64,000 bases of DNA, from contig CAMHUC010000007.1 in NCBI GenBank assembly GCA_946188155.1, positions 1 through 64,000 on the forward strand, given 5' to 3'. Origin of the DNA: an uncultured bacterium (GTDB taxonomy: Bacteria; Bacteroidota; Bacteroidia; Bacteroidales; Bacteroidaceae). The notes below the pieces were generated by a model that saw only the letters and a list, made by a program, of their open reading frames with translations, had not been told where the DNA came from and ran no database searches. Below are positions 1 through 7,449 of this stretch, one piece after another. Position 1 is the stretch's first letter. The number at the start of each line of letters is the position of its first letter. Position numbers and translations under genes: made by a program.

Positions 1-42
1 ATTCTATAACATAGTTTAACTTTGGATTTTTATACAACTGCA

Positions 43-174
43 ATGCGGGTTAAACGATTTGGCGGGCTGGCGTTCATTGATGAATGCTATGCCGCGGAGC
101 ATACCTTGTCCCTGGACGATGCTGTGGAAGATATGGCTGTAGTTTGTCGGCGTAATGGGGGAGGGCTGGTATGA
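43..174 (+). CDS. Small unrecognised protein, first gene of a DUF3990-type locus
   Basis: A 43-residue reading frame runs from the ATG at 43 to the TGA at 172-174. Its stop overlaps the start of the next gene (ATGA), so the two are probably translationally coupled. The peptide has an acidic segment, SLDDAVEDMAVVCRR, and I do not recognise a named domain. Position suggests the small partner gene that usually precedes DUF3990 genes in Bacteroidales (often annotated DUF3791), but that is inferred from order only. The frame is open for only about 11 codons upstream of the ATG before a stop, so the N-terminus may have been lost. Confidence 0.4.
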   Translation: MRVKRFGGLAFIDECYAAEHTLSLDDAVEDMAVVCRRNGGGLV

Positions 175-314
175 TACTATATCATGGATCTAACATTGCT
201 ATTGACAGAATCAATCTGTCCTTGAGCAAACCCTACAAGGATTTTGGCAAAGGTTTCTATGCAGCTGATATCATGTCGCAAGCTGAGGATATGGCAAAAT
301 TGAAAAGACTATGA
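171..314 (+). pseudogene. Truncated DUF3990 protein
   Basis: The 47-residue product begins MILYHGSN and continues with DFGKGFYAAD and a QAEDMA segment, the N-terminal signature of DUF3990, a family I recall as about 150 residues with an ADP-ribosyltransferase-like fold. Here the frame stops after MAKLKRL, so about two thirds of the family length is missing. Both ends keep ATGA overlaps, with the gene before (171-174) and the gene after (311-314). That suggests an internal deletion which happened to preserve coupling, or a shortened but still translated form. Function is unlikely to be intact. Confidence 0.6.
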
Positions 315-544
315 GTATAGAGCAGAAATTCCTTGTTGAGAGTATGATAGACGATATTGCAAGATATCTTATAGAAGAAAGTGGAGTGTCTATCTTAGAG
401 GCTTTGGATATTGTCTATAACTCAGAATTGTACGAAAAGTTGGTGGATTTAGAAACAGGTCTTTACTATCAGAGTCCTGCCTATTGTTACGAGTATCTGA
501 AGCATGAGTTGAAATATGGGCAGATAGTGTCGCAACTGGGATAA
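311..544 (+). CDS. Small hypothetical protein, third gene of the DUF3990 locus
   Basis: This 77-residue protein starts with the ATG that overlaps the stop of the truncated DUF3990 frame. It reads as a compact helical protein with an acidic N-terminal half (VESMIDDIARYLIEE) and an aromatic C-terminal half (GLYYQSPAYCYEYL). Small proteins of this kind commonly accompany DUF3990 genes in Bacteroidales. The three-gene arrangement with overlaps resembles a toxin-antitoxin-like module, but no function is established and the middle gene here is broken. It appears full length. Confidence 0.6.
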   Translation: MSIEQKFLVESMIDDIARYLIEESGVSILEALDIVYNSELYEKLVDLETGLYYQSPAYCYEYLKHELKYGQIVSQLG

Positions 545-655
545 GGTCATTATGCAGTTCATCAGCGATATTCAAATATGCTATGACCTGGAAATAGCTG
601 AAATCTTCCAATCTGTTGCATAACCGTATCATCGGCAAAAACAACTCAAATATAA

Positions 656-687
656 TTTGGTATTTCGCTCACTTATTCGTATCTTTG
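656..687 (+). promoter_or_regulatory. Bacteroidetes-type promoter of the Nudix gene
   Basis: TTTG at 656-659 is followed after 20 bp by TATCTTTG at 680-687, matching the Bacteroidetes primary sigma consensus (TTTG, 19-20 bp, TAnnTTTG). Only five bases separate the -7 box from the ATG at 693, so the transcript would be leaderless or nearly so. Confidence 0.7.
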
Positions 688-692
688 CACCC

Positions 693-1079
693 ATGAAACG
701 TATCGAGGTCGTAGCAGCCATCATCCACGACTCCAAAGGCCGCATCTTCGCGACACAGCGGGGATACGGGGAGTTCAAGGACTATTGGGAGTTTCCCGGC
801 GGGAAAATGGAGCCAGGGGAAACACCCGAAGAGGCCCTGAAGCGAGAGATCTGGGAGGAACTGGAGACTCGGATCATGGTGGAACGGCTAATGGATACCG
901 TTGAATGGGACTATCCTGCCTTCCACCTGACGATGCACTGCTACCTCTGCCACGTTGAGAGCGGGCATCTGGAGCTGAAGGAGCATGAGGATGCGAAATG
1001 GCTCAAGAGGGATGAGCTGAAGTGCGTGAACTGGCTACCGGCAGACTGGGAGATAGTAAGCATCTTTGCAACCAAATAA
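693..1079 (+). CDS. Nudix hydrolase, MutT/CTP-pyrophosphohydrolase type
   Basis: This 128-residue protein probably hydrolyses oxidised or non-canonical nucleoside triphosphates (8-oxo-dGTP, 5-methyl-dCTP class) to the monophosphate in the cytoplasm. The Nudix box is visible at about residues 37-58: GKMEPGE, a seven-residue gap, then REIWEELE, which supplies the metal-binding glutamates. The glycine that usually ends the box is replaced, as is common in Bacteroidetes members. The start at 693 (MKRIEVVAAI) is preferred over the ATG at 657 because the promoter -7 box lies between them and family members begin at this point. A small lipoprotein gene follows 11 bp downstream, probably in the same transcript. 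Confidence 0.85.
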   Translation: MKRIEVVAAIIHDSKGRIFATQRGYGEFKDYWEFPGGKMEPGETPEEALKREIWEELETRIMVERLMDTVEWDYPAFHLTMHCYLCHVESGHLELKEHEDAKWLKRDELKCVNWLPADWEIVSIFATK

Positions 1080-1090
1080 AGAATAGCGCA

Positions 1091-1378
1091 ATGAAGATGT
1101 ATCTTGAATCAATGATGATTGCCTGCTCGGCACTGTTGATGCTGAGCGGATGCATCGTGTCGGATGAGAAGCTGGAACACAAGGTCACCCAGGGCATGAT
1201 AGAGTTTGAGCAGAGTCAGGGCAACAGGCTCGAAGTGACCGACCTGAAGCTGGAGAAGAGCGAGGGTGGCTATAAGGGCGTGGTGACAGGCCGGCTGAAC
1301 GGCACGGATGCCGTCTACGACGTGACGGTGAGCGATGCCGGCAGCGATTTTGACGTGGACTGGGAGTTGAGGAAGTGA
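1091..1378 (+). CDS. Small lipoprotein of unknown function
   Basis: The 95-residue protein carries a short N-terminal hydrophobic segment ending in LSGC, a lipobox with the acylated cysteine at residue 21. The mature part of about 75 residues is charged and ends VDWELRK; I do not recognise a domain. The start at 1091 gives a proper signal peptide, whereas the longer upstream frame would place a hydrophilic stretch in front of it and overlap the Nudix gene. It lies 11 bp after the Nudix stop and is probably cotranscribed. Predicted location is the periplasmic face of a membrane. Confidence 0.65.
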   Translation: MKMYLESMMIACSALLMLSGCIVSDEKLEHKVTQGMIEFEQSQGNRLEVTDLKLEKSEGGYKGVVTGRLNGTDAVYDVTVSDAGSDFDVDWELRK

Positions 1379-1440
1379 AGCTCAAGATGCGTGTTACCCA
1401 GTGGAGGTGGATGATTCTGCGGACAGCACTTTTTTCCGAT

Positions 1441-1710
1441 GCCACTCTTGCCACTTTGCCAAACGCATTGATTACCAGCCGATTAGCCGTTGCAACGGTA
1501 GTGGCAACAGTGGCAAGAGAAATAGTTTTGTTGCCACTACATAATCCATTGATAGTCAGCACGTAACGCGCGTAGTGGCAACAGTGGCAAGAAAAACCGT
1601 GCAAACATTTTTCAGACGGGTGCAGCATTAGCATCGCGGGCAGTTTCGTATGATCAGTCCAGTGCCTGGACTGTCGTAAGAGTCAAACGTCCAGGATAGT
1701 CCAGGCGGTG
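1441..1710. repeat. Non-coding region with direct and inverted short repeats
   Basis: The 1379-1904 gap holds no convincing gene. Two 21-bp copies beginning GTAGTGGCAACAGTGGCAAG lie at 1498-1518 and 1572-1592, with partial inverted copies at 1441-1455 and 1529-1540. A second pair of motifs built on GTCCAG/CCAGG lies at 1658-1674 and 1688-1707. The spacing is irregular. I see no repeat-spacer CRISPR structure and no transposase. It may be a protein-binding array or the remnant of a lost mobile element. Confidence 0.5.
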
Positions 1711-1904
1711 GAACTGCCAGAAGTACTTGTGGCTTGACCATAGTGAAGAGTGTTTCACTGCTGGATGGCTTGCACGTTTCAATTTTCAAAACATGAAAAT
1801 CATCGCGCTGCGCTGCTGAAAAGACATTGCCCCATCACTTTTTCAACCGTACTCTTTGTGCTTTGAAAGAAAATGCTTTATTTTGCAACCGAAACTAAAG
1901 AACA

Positions 1905-2030
1905 ATGACAATGATGAATAAGAGAGTCTTCCTGACGTGGGCCGCCCTCCTTACATGCGGCTATGTATTGGCCTCATGTTCTAACGATGACAACGAGGCC
2001 CCGATGGCAAGCGACGTAGTAGATGATTGA
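1905..2030 (+). CDS. Very short lipoprotein, possibly a remnant
   Basis: A 41-residue frame starts MTMMNKRVFLTW and has a signal peptide ending in VLASC, a good lipobox, followed by the acidic tail SNDDNEAP. Only about 17 residues follow the cysteine, so this is either a tiny lipoprotein or the 5' end of a larger lipoprotein gene whose remainder has been lost. It ends three bases before the stop of the convergent cobD-like gene, which supports truncation by rearrangement at that junction. Confidence 0.45.
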   Translation: MTMMNKRVFLTWAALLTCGYVLASCSNDDNEAPMASDVVDD

Positions 2031-2033
2031 CAG

Positions 2034-3056
2034 TTAAGACTTGAGGGCCCGGTACTCGCGGATGGCGCTGACGAGGGCATCGTTCTCCTCTGCTGTCTGC
2101 GCCGCCACGCGGAAGCAGTGGTCGTCGAGACCATAGAAGTTGGAGGCATCGCGAATCAGGATGCCATAGTGCTCAATGAGCCAGTTCTTCAGTTCCAGGG
2201 AGCTGGCCCATTCTATATTCACCAGCATGTAGTGCGTCTGGCTGTCGAGCACCATCAGCCCGTCGATGGCTTCCAGCTGCTGGCGCAGGCGGCGTGCCTC
2301 CTCGATATAGGCCTTCATGTCGGGCAGCACCGATACATTGTTCTTGATCAGGAATCGGCCCGCCTCGATGGCCATCGTGTTCACCGTCCAGGGCTGCCGT
2401 ATCTGTCGCAGCCGCTCGATGATGATGGGCGAGGCGGTGACGTAGCCCAGCCTCAGGCCAGGTATGCAGTATTTCTTCGACATCGAGAAGAGTAGCATCA
2501 GGTTGTAGCAGTCCATCATCTCGCGCGGCTGTATGGTGGGCTGCAGGGTATAGTCGGCATACGACTGGTCGAGCACGTGGAGATAGCGTGGATGCTTGCG
2601 GATGAGCTGCTTCACAAAGGGCTTGAGCAGCACGTTGCCCGTGGGATTGTCGGGGTTGCACATCCAGTAGATGCGGTCGTCGGGCAGCAGTTCCAGCTCG
2701 TCGGTGCGCTCGTATGAGATGAGGTGTCCGAACATACGGCAGGCGTCGGCATACTCTGCGTAGGTGGGCTGCGGTATGACCGATGCCCAGCCCCGGTAGA
2801 GCTGTGCGATGAGGTAGATGGCCTCGTTGGCACCGCTGGTCACCATCACCATATTGGCCGGTATGCCCAGTTTCTCGGCGATGAGGGCTTCGAGGGCTTC
2901 TGCCTGCGGTTCGGGATAGTGGCCGATGGCGTCAAGACGTGTGGCCAGATGGGCTTTCAGCTCAGAGAGGTCTGCCTTCTGGTAGATGTTGGAACTGAAG
3001 TTCATCTTGATCATCCCGCCGTAGCGGTAAGTGTCGTCGCCGTGTCCGAATACCAT
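2034..3056 (-). CDS. cobD: L-threonine-O-3-phosphate decarboxylase-like PLP enzyme (CobD type)
   Basis: This 340-residue fold-type I PLP enzyme probably makes (R)-1-aminopropan-2-ol O-2-phosphate, the aminopropanol arm of cobalamin. The N-terminus GHGDDTYRYGG followed by MNFSSNIY is typical of CobD rather than histidinol-phosphate aminotransferase. Other class I/II landmarks are NPDNPTG (134-140), the predicted Schiff-base lysine near K194 in SMSKKYCIPG, and the substrate-binding arginine in GLRLGY (about 202). It lies 85 bp downstream of an ABC ATPase of the BtuD/FecE type on the same strand, which supports a cobalamin role. No other cob or cbi gene is visible here. Histidinol-phosphate aminotransferase is the main alternative. 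Confidence 0.75.
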   Translation of the reverse strand: MVFGHGDDTYRYGGMIKMNFSSNIYQKADLSELKAHLATRLDAIGHYPEPQAEALEALIAEKLGIPANMVMVTSGANEAIYLIAQLYRGWASVIPQPTYAEYADACRMFGHLISYERTDELELLPDDRIYWMCNPDNPTGNVLLKPFVKQLIRKHPRYLHVLDQSYADYTLQPTIQPREMMDCYNLMLLFSMSKKYCIPGLRLGYVTASPIIIERLRQIRQPWTVNTMAIEAGRFLIKNNVSVLPDMKAYIEEARRLRQQLEAIDGLMVLDSQTHYMLVNIEWASSLELKNWLIEHYGILIRDASNFYGLDDHCFRVAAQTAEENDALVSAIREYRALKS

Positions 3057-3061
3057 CTTTG

Positions 3062-3121
3062 CTATTTACGATTTAACGATTTTCTATTTACGATTTAACT
3101 ATTTTCTATTTACGATTTATA
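3062..3121. repeat. 22-bp AT-rich tandem repeat between cobD and the ABC gene
   Basis: CTATTTACGATTTAAC begins at 3062, 3084 and 3106, a period of 22 bp with the third copy slightly diverged. A related AATCGTAAAT-type repeat lies in frame within the GH3 gene at about 57176-57242. Confidence 0.8.
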
Positions 3122-3141
3122 CTGCTGCGGCAGCCAATTCT

Positions 3142-3942
3142 TCACTCTTCGTTCTTCACTTTCACGGAGAGCGTCTGGGGGCAGAAGGTGATGCCGGGTC
3201 GCTCCACGTAGCGGGCCAGCGAGCCGTCGGCAGCCAGCTGCTGCGGCGTGCCGATGTTCAGCCGGGTGGTGCCGTCGGCCTTCTCCATCAGCCAGAGGGT
3301 GTCGGCCGTCTGCAGGGCCAGCTCGAAGTCGTGGGTGCTCAGGAAGATGGTCTTCCGCTGTTCGCGTGCAAGCCGTCTGAGCAGGAGCATCATCTCCACC
3401 TTGCTGGGGAAGTCGAGGAAGGCCGTAGGCTCGTCGAGGTAGATGACGGGTGTCTGCTGTGCCAGTGCCTTGGCGATCATCACCTTCTGCCGCTCACCGT
3501 CGCTCAGTGTGTGGATCATCCGACGGCTGAGGCTGTCGATTCTGACGGCAGCGATGGCCTCGTCGACCGTCTGCCAGTCGTCGTCGCGGAGTGTTCCCCA
3601 GAAGCCGGTGTAGGGCGAGCGCCCCATGGCCACCAGCTCGCGCACCGTCATGTTGCGGATGTCGGGCTTCTCGGTGAGCACCACGCCGATGATCCGGCTC
3701 AGCTCCTTGTCGGTGAACTGCGAGATGTCGCTCTCCTCGATCATCACCTGGCCGTCGAGCTTCGGCTGAAAGGCGGAGAGGGTGCGCAGCAGCGTCGACT
3801 TACCGATGCCGTTGGCCCCCAGCAGGCAGGTCAGCTCACCCTCGCGGATGGCCGCACTGATGCCGCTTGCCACCACCCTGACATCGTTTTTGCCGCGATA
3901 GCCGATGCTGAGGTTGCTGAGTCTGATTGTCTCGTTATTCAT
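3142..3942 (-). CDS. ABC transporter ATPase, cobalamin/siderophore (FecE/BtuD) type
   Basis: The 266-residue cytoplasmic ATPase would energise a FecCD-type importer for vitamin B12 or ferric siderophore. Walker A is GANGIGKST (42-50), the signature is LSDGERQ (146-152) and Walker B is VIYLDEP (166-172), followed by the H-loop STHD. Insertions and length fit the FecE/BtuD subfamily. The start at 3942 (MNNETIRLSN) is chosen because a longer frame to 4011 would read through the promoter -7 box at 3953-3960. The matching permease and binding protein are not in the window. The C-terminal residues VKVKNEE are encoded by a TTCTTCACTCTTCG-like repeat also seen near 16984, so the tail may be repeat-derived. 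Confidence 0.85.
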   Translation of the reverse strand: MNNETIRLSNLSIGYRGKNDVRVVASGISAAIREGELTCLLGANGIGKSTLLRTLSAFQPKLDGQVMIEESDISQFTDKELSRIIGVVLTEKPDIRNMTVRELVAMGRSPYTGFWGTLRDDDWQTVDEAIAAVRIDSLSRRMIHTLSDGERQKVMIAKALAQQTPVIYLDEPTAFLDFPSKVEMMLLLRRLAREQRKTIFLSTHDFELALQTADTLWLMEKADGTTRLNIGTPQQLAADGSLARYVERPGITFCPQTLSVKVKNEE

Positions 3943-3952
3943 ATCGACGCTG

Positions 3953-3982
3953 CAAAGATACAAAATTCTGACGAACGGCAAA
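3953..3982 (-). promoter_or_regulatory. Promoter of the ABC ATPase/cobD pair
   Basis: Read on the minus strand, TTTG (3982-3979) is followed after 18 bp by TATCTTTG (3960-3953). The ATG lies only ten bases downstream, giving a very short leader. Confidence 0.6.
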
Positions 3983-3991
3983 ACTTTTTTA

Positions 3992-6900
3992 TCAGATTTT
4001 TTTCTCAGCAAGGCTGCTATCGATGAGCTGGGCGAATATTGGGTTGCGGCGCAACAGGGGTGCGCAGCCCGTCATGAGCATCTGGCAGCGGGCGCGGGTG
4101 ATGGCCACGTTGAGCTTGCGGTCGATGGTCCGCCCGTCCTCTTCGAAGCAGTTGCTGGCCAGGAATTCGAGCTGGTAGCCTCGGGTGACGGTGAAGCTGT
4201 AGATGATCACGTCGCGCTGCGAGCCCTGGTAGCGCTCCACGGTGTCGATGCTGATGCGCTGCAGCGGCTCAATTCCCAGCCGTTCTATCTCACTGCGTAT
4301 CATGGCTATCTGGTTGCGGTAGGGCACGATGACGCCCACCGTCTTGTCGGCATCGAAGCGCTCACCGTAGAATCGGTGGATGCGCCGCAGCAGGTCGGCC
4401 ACGATGCGGGCCTCTGCCGGGTTCACCTTGTCGGAGGGTTGAGAGGGGAGAGGGGAGAGGGGAGAGGTGCGCGAGGAGTCGATGAAGAGCATACGGCGGG
4501 TCTTGAGCAGCTCGTCGAGCTGGTCGTCCGAGGGCAGGTCGTAGTGGAGCGTGGTGTCCGTCTGGTGGGGGCAGGGCACGGGCTCCAGTCGTTCGCGGAA
4601 ATAGAACATACGATTTGGGAAGGCGGCGATGTCGGGGTGCATGCGTCCCTGTTTGCGCAGGATGCCCGTAAACTGGCTCCTGCCACAGTGCTGCTCCCAG
4701 CGCAGCAGGCGCTCGAAGAGCGAGTGGCGGCAGTCGGTCAGGCAGATGTCGCGCAGGCAGGCTTCACTGACTGCCGACTCCCGTTCGGGCTGCTGCACCA
4801 CGGCGGGCAGCTGCTTGTGGTCGCCGATAAGTATGAACTTAGGCACCTTCGACAGCAGGCCCACCAGCCCCGGCTCCAGTATCTGCGACGCCTCGTCCAC
4901 TATCATCACGCTGAACTGCTTCAGCTGGAAGATGTATGGCCGCGACTGTAGCATCGAGCTGGTGCCCACGATGATTTGTGCCTCTTGCAACAGCTTTCGG
5001 ATTGTGTCGAGCTTTGGCTTCGCGCCAAGTTTCTCGTCCAGCAGATGGTTGGCAAAGCGGGGGTCGCATGAGTTCCTGTTGCCGATGCGGATATAGTCAA
5101 GTCCGCTGTCGGTGAGCATGCTGCATATCTCGTCTACCGCGCGGTTCGTATATGCCGTCAGGAGGAGTTGAGATTTGAGAGTTGAGAGCTGAGAGTTGAG
5201 ATGTTCCTCGACGAGGAATCGCAGGGCCATCGAGGTCTTGCCGGTTCCCGGGGGGCCGATGAGCAGGAAATAGTCTTCCGACTGCAGGGCTCCGAGCACG
5301 ATGCCGTCATAGTCGGGGTGGTAGTGGCGTGACAGCTGCCGTGAGCTGTCGGCCACTGGCGCCCGTTGGCCCAGCAGCAGTGAGCGCCGGTCGGGCGGTG
5401 CGGTGATGAACGTCTGCAGGCTGCGTATGCTGTTGGCAGTGGCCATCTCCGTGGTGCCATGCTCCACGGCGTAGTGCTGCTCCTGGGTGAAGAGACGGGG
5501 GTTCTGCTGGCGGTCGCTCAGGCATATCGTCAGCCGGTCGCTGCCGATGGCCTCGATAGTGCCTTTATATACAATACTGCGGCAGATGTCGGGCTCTTCC
5601 CGATAGGCATACAGGCACACCATGTCGCCTCGGCGGAAGTTTGGGGCCTGCGTCATCTTGGGAACGGCCAGTGTGACGCGCTCGCAGTCCTCAAACGCCT
5701 CCAGCGTCAGCCCGGCATAGATGGTGCCGGTCTCCAGCTTCTCGCTCAGCGGCATGTTCCACAGGTCGGCGATGGCCGCCGACCTGCCCTCCTGCGAGCC
5801 TACCTTCGCATAGAGCTGTTCGCGGTAGACGAAGGTCATCATCCGCTCATAATAGGCACGCTCAAGGGGGGTGAGCGTTGAGAGTTGAGAGTTGAGAGTT
5901 GTCAGTCTCGGCTCAATGTATCGGGTGAAGAAGGCGTCGCGCCGCTGGCCGGCATAGATGACCGCCGACGTGAGGTGTGGCAGGATGCTCCCGAAGCCCT
6001 TCTGCGCGATATAGTATTCGGTGGCTACCAGCTGGTTGCGGAACTTGATGGCCTCGCGGAACAGCTGCTGGTAGTAGTTCACCACCATCAGCCCCTGGCG
6101 TGCCGGATATTTCGAGTAGAGCAGGCGGATGTCGGCCCTCGCGTCGCCGATGCCGAAGCTGTAGCGCAGGATGCCGTAGTAGAGCAGCAGCTGCACGTAG
6201 TGCGACTCCAGCTGCAGGCCGTGGGCATCCCTCTGCCGAAAGGCCTCGCCACTCCGTCCTCCTTCCCCGCTCATCCTTCCTCGCTCCTCGATATTCCTGT
6301 TCTTGCCCGACTTGTGCTCCACGAGCAGCCGCATGTCGGTGGTCATCAGGTCCACGCGCCCCTGCAGCCCCAGCCGCTCGCAGACGAACGACGGCTCGAG
6401 GATGGCCTTCTCGCGGCTGAACTCGCCGAACAGCAGCCCGACGGCCTGGCGCAGGTTCTCCGTGCGCTGCCGGGCGTCCTTGACAAAGGCCGTGGCGTTG
6501 AAGTCGTCACAGGTGCAGAATTGCAGAGCCTGCTCGCGAAACGACTTGCCTATCGACTCTGCGAAGTCGCCCTGCCCGTTAATCAGGTCGTCGAGGGCGG
6601 TGTCGGCAAAGTTACCCAGCAGGATGGGCTGCGTGTTGGCCCGTTCCTTCAGACGGTTCACGGTGTAGAGCAGCGGGTGGTGACCGTAGTCGGTGAAACA
6701 GGCGGCGATGGAGGATATGTCGACCAGGAAATCGGGCTCCACCACGATGAGGTTTGGGAGTTGAGGGTTGAGAGTTGAGGTTTGGGGCTGGGCGGGGGCG
6801 GTGCTGTCGAGCAGGTTCAGCTGCATGCCCTCGCGCAGGAGTGTCTTCAGGTAAGTATGGTCGATGCCCTTCTCCTGGGTCGTATAGTCGATGGTCACGG

Positions 6901-7360
6901 CTCCCTCGTCGGTCGTGGCGTAGATATAACGGTCGTCCCATCTGTCTACGATGCAGCGTATGTAGGGCTTCGTCTGCCGATGGCCGGCCGCCTGGGGCCT
7001 GCACTGGGCGGGAATCAGCCGCACCAGCGGGTCGGGGATGTCGGTGGAAAAGACGGCCGACACCAGCAGTGCCAGGGCCCGCACGTCGTAGAGCAGCTCC
7101 TCGCGGCTCAGTGCCTCCTGGCTGTTGCTGTGGCGGCGCATCGTCTGCATGGCCACCTTGTCGGCCACGCTTACCCTGCAGCGCTTACACAGATAGTCCA
7201 CCTGCGAGAACAGGTTGCCGTAGGCCTGCCCGGAGTCTCGCAGCCCCTCGGCACAGCAGAGTACCAGGGCCTCGTGCATCAGCCGATTGGTGTCGCCCGT
7301 TGGCTCCGTCACCCGTGCCAGTTCTGCACACCGCTCGAACAATTCTTCTACCTTCTCCAT
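3992..7360 (-). CDS. Dna2-like SF1 helicase with N-terminal PD-(D/E)XK nuclease region
   Basis: The 1122-residue protein combines a probable nuclease with a superfamily 1B UPF1/Dna2-like helicase, suggesting DNA end-processing or repair. GRVDLM followed by LLVEHKSG at about residues 335-349 has the D-x(n)-E-x-K pattern of Cas4/Dna2-type nucleases. The helicase core begins at about 700 with GPPGTGKT (Walker A), then VDEAS (motif II, about 820), GDHKQLPAVV (III), DTVERYQGSQRD (V) and LNVAITRARCQ (VI, about 1080). Short low-complexity loops interrupt the protein, for example STLNPQL, TLNSQLSTL and LNSQLSTLKSQ, all encoded by TTGAGAG-type repeats, and PLSPLPSQP from GAGAGGG repeats. The gene is monocistronic by spacing. 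Function is inferred from domains only. Confidence 0.8.
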   Translation of the reverse strand: MEKVEELFERCAELARVTEPTGDTNRLMHEALVLCCAEGLRDSGQAYGNLFSQVDYLCKRCRVSVADKVAMQTMRRHSNSQEALSREELLYDVRALALLVSAVFSTDIPDPLVRLIPAQCRPQAAGHRQTKPYIRCIVDRWDDRYIYATTDEGAVTIDYTTQEKGIDHTYLKTLLREGMQLNLLDSTAPAQPQTSTLNPQLPNLIVVEPDFLVDISSIAACFTDYGHHPLLYTVNRLKERANTQPILLGNFADTALDDLINGQGDFAESIGKSFREQALQFCTCDDFNATAFVKDARQRTENLRQAVGLLFGEFSREKAILEPSFVCERLGLQGRVDLMTTDMRLLVEHKSGKNRNIEERGRMSGEGGRSGEAFRQRDAHGLQLESHYVQLLLYYGILRYSFGIGDARADIRLLYSKYPARQGLMVVNYYQQLFREAIKFRNQLVATEYYIAQKGFGSILPHLTSAVIYAGQRRDAFFTRYIEPRLTTLNSQLSTLTPLERAYYERMMTFVYREQLYAKVGSQEGRSAAIADLWNMPLSEKLETGTIYAGLTLEAFEDCERVTLAVPKMTQAPNFRRGDMVCLYAYREEPDICRSIVYKGTIEAIGSDRLTICLSDRQQNPRLFTQEQHYAVEHGTTEMATANSIRSLQTFITAPPDRRSLLLGQRAPVADSSRQLSRHYHPDYDGIVLGALQSEDYFLLIGPPGTGKTSMALRFLVEEHLNSQLSTLKSQLLLTAYTNRAVDEICSMLTDSGLDYIRIGNRNSCDPRFANHLLDEKLGAKPKLDTIRKLLQEAQIIVGTSSMLQSRPYIFQLKQFSVMIVDEASQILEPGLVGLLSKVPKFILIGDHKQLPAVVQQPERESAVSEACLRDICLTDCRHSLFERLLRWEQHCGRSQFTGILRKQGRMHPDIAAFPNRMFYFRERLEPVPCPHQTDTTLHYDLPSDDQLDELLKTRRMLFIDSSRTSPLSPLPSQPSDKVNPAEARIVADLLRRIHRFYGERFDADKTVGVIVPYRNQIAMIRSEIERLGIEPLQRISIDTVERYQGSQRDVIIYSFTVTRGYQLEFLASNCFEEDGRTIDRKLNVAITRARCQMLMTGCAPLLRRNPIFAQLIDSSLAEKKI

Positions 7361-7385
7361 GATTAGTACACTTATAAGTTGGCGG

Positions 7386-7393
7386 CAAAGATA
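7386..7393 (-). promoter_or_regulatory. -7 box of the helicase gene
   Basis: TATCTTTG on the minus strand, 25 bases upstream of the helicase ATG. The 89-bp gap between the divergent ATGs also carries the GH92 promoter. Confidence 0.55.
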
Positions 7394-7437
7394 CGAAAAT
7401 TATGCGTATATTCCTTTCACATTTCTTATTATTTTCG

Positions 7438-7445
7438 TATTTTTG
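7438..7445 (+). promoter_or_regulatory. -7 box of the first GH92 gene
   Basis: TATTTTTG ends four bases before the ATG at 7450, so the mRNA should be leaderless or nearly so. I do not see a clear -33 TTTG at the right distance. Confidence 0.55.
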
Positions 7446-7449
7446 CACC

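Noticed and set aside
1375..1566. A 63-residue plus-strand frame after the small lipoprotein.
   Set aside because: It covers the GTGGCAACAGTGG repeat region, begins inside the preceding gene and shows no recognisable feature.
3905..4951. A 348-residue plus-strand frame.
   Set aside because: Antisense of the helicase core and crossing into the ABC gene; no motif of its own.
3992..7360. Possible anti-phage defence helicase-nuclease.
   Set aside because: The domains would fit, but no defence partner gene or mobile-element context is visible and the gene stands alone beside cobD/ABC genes.
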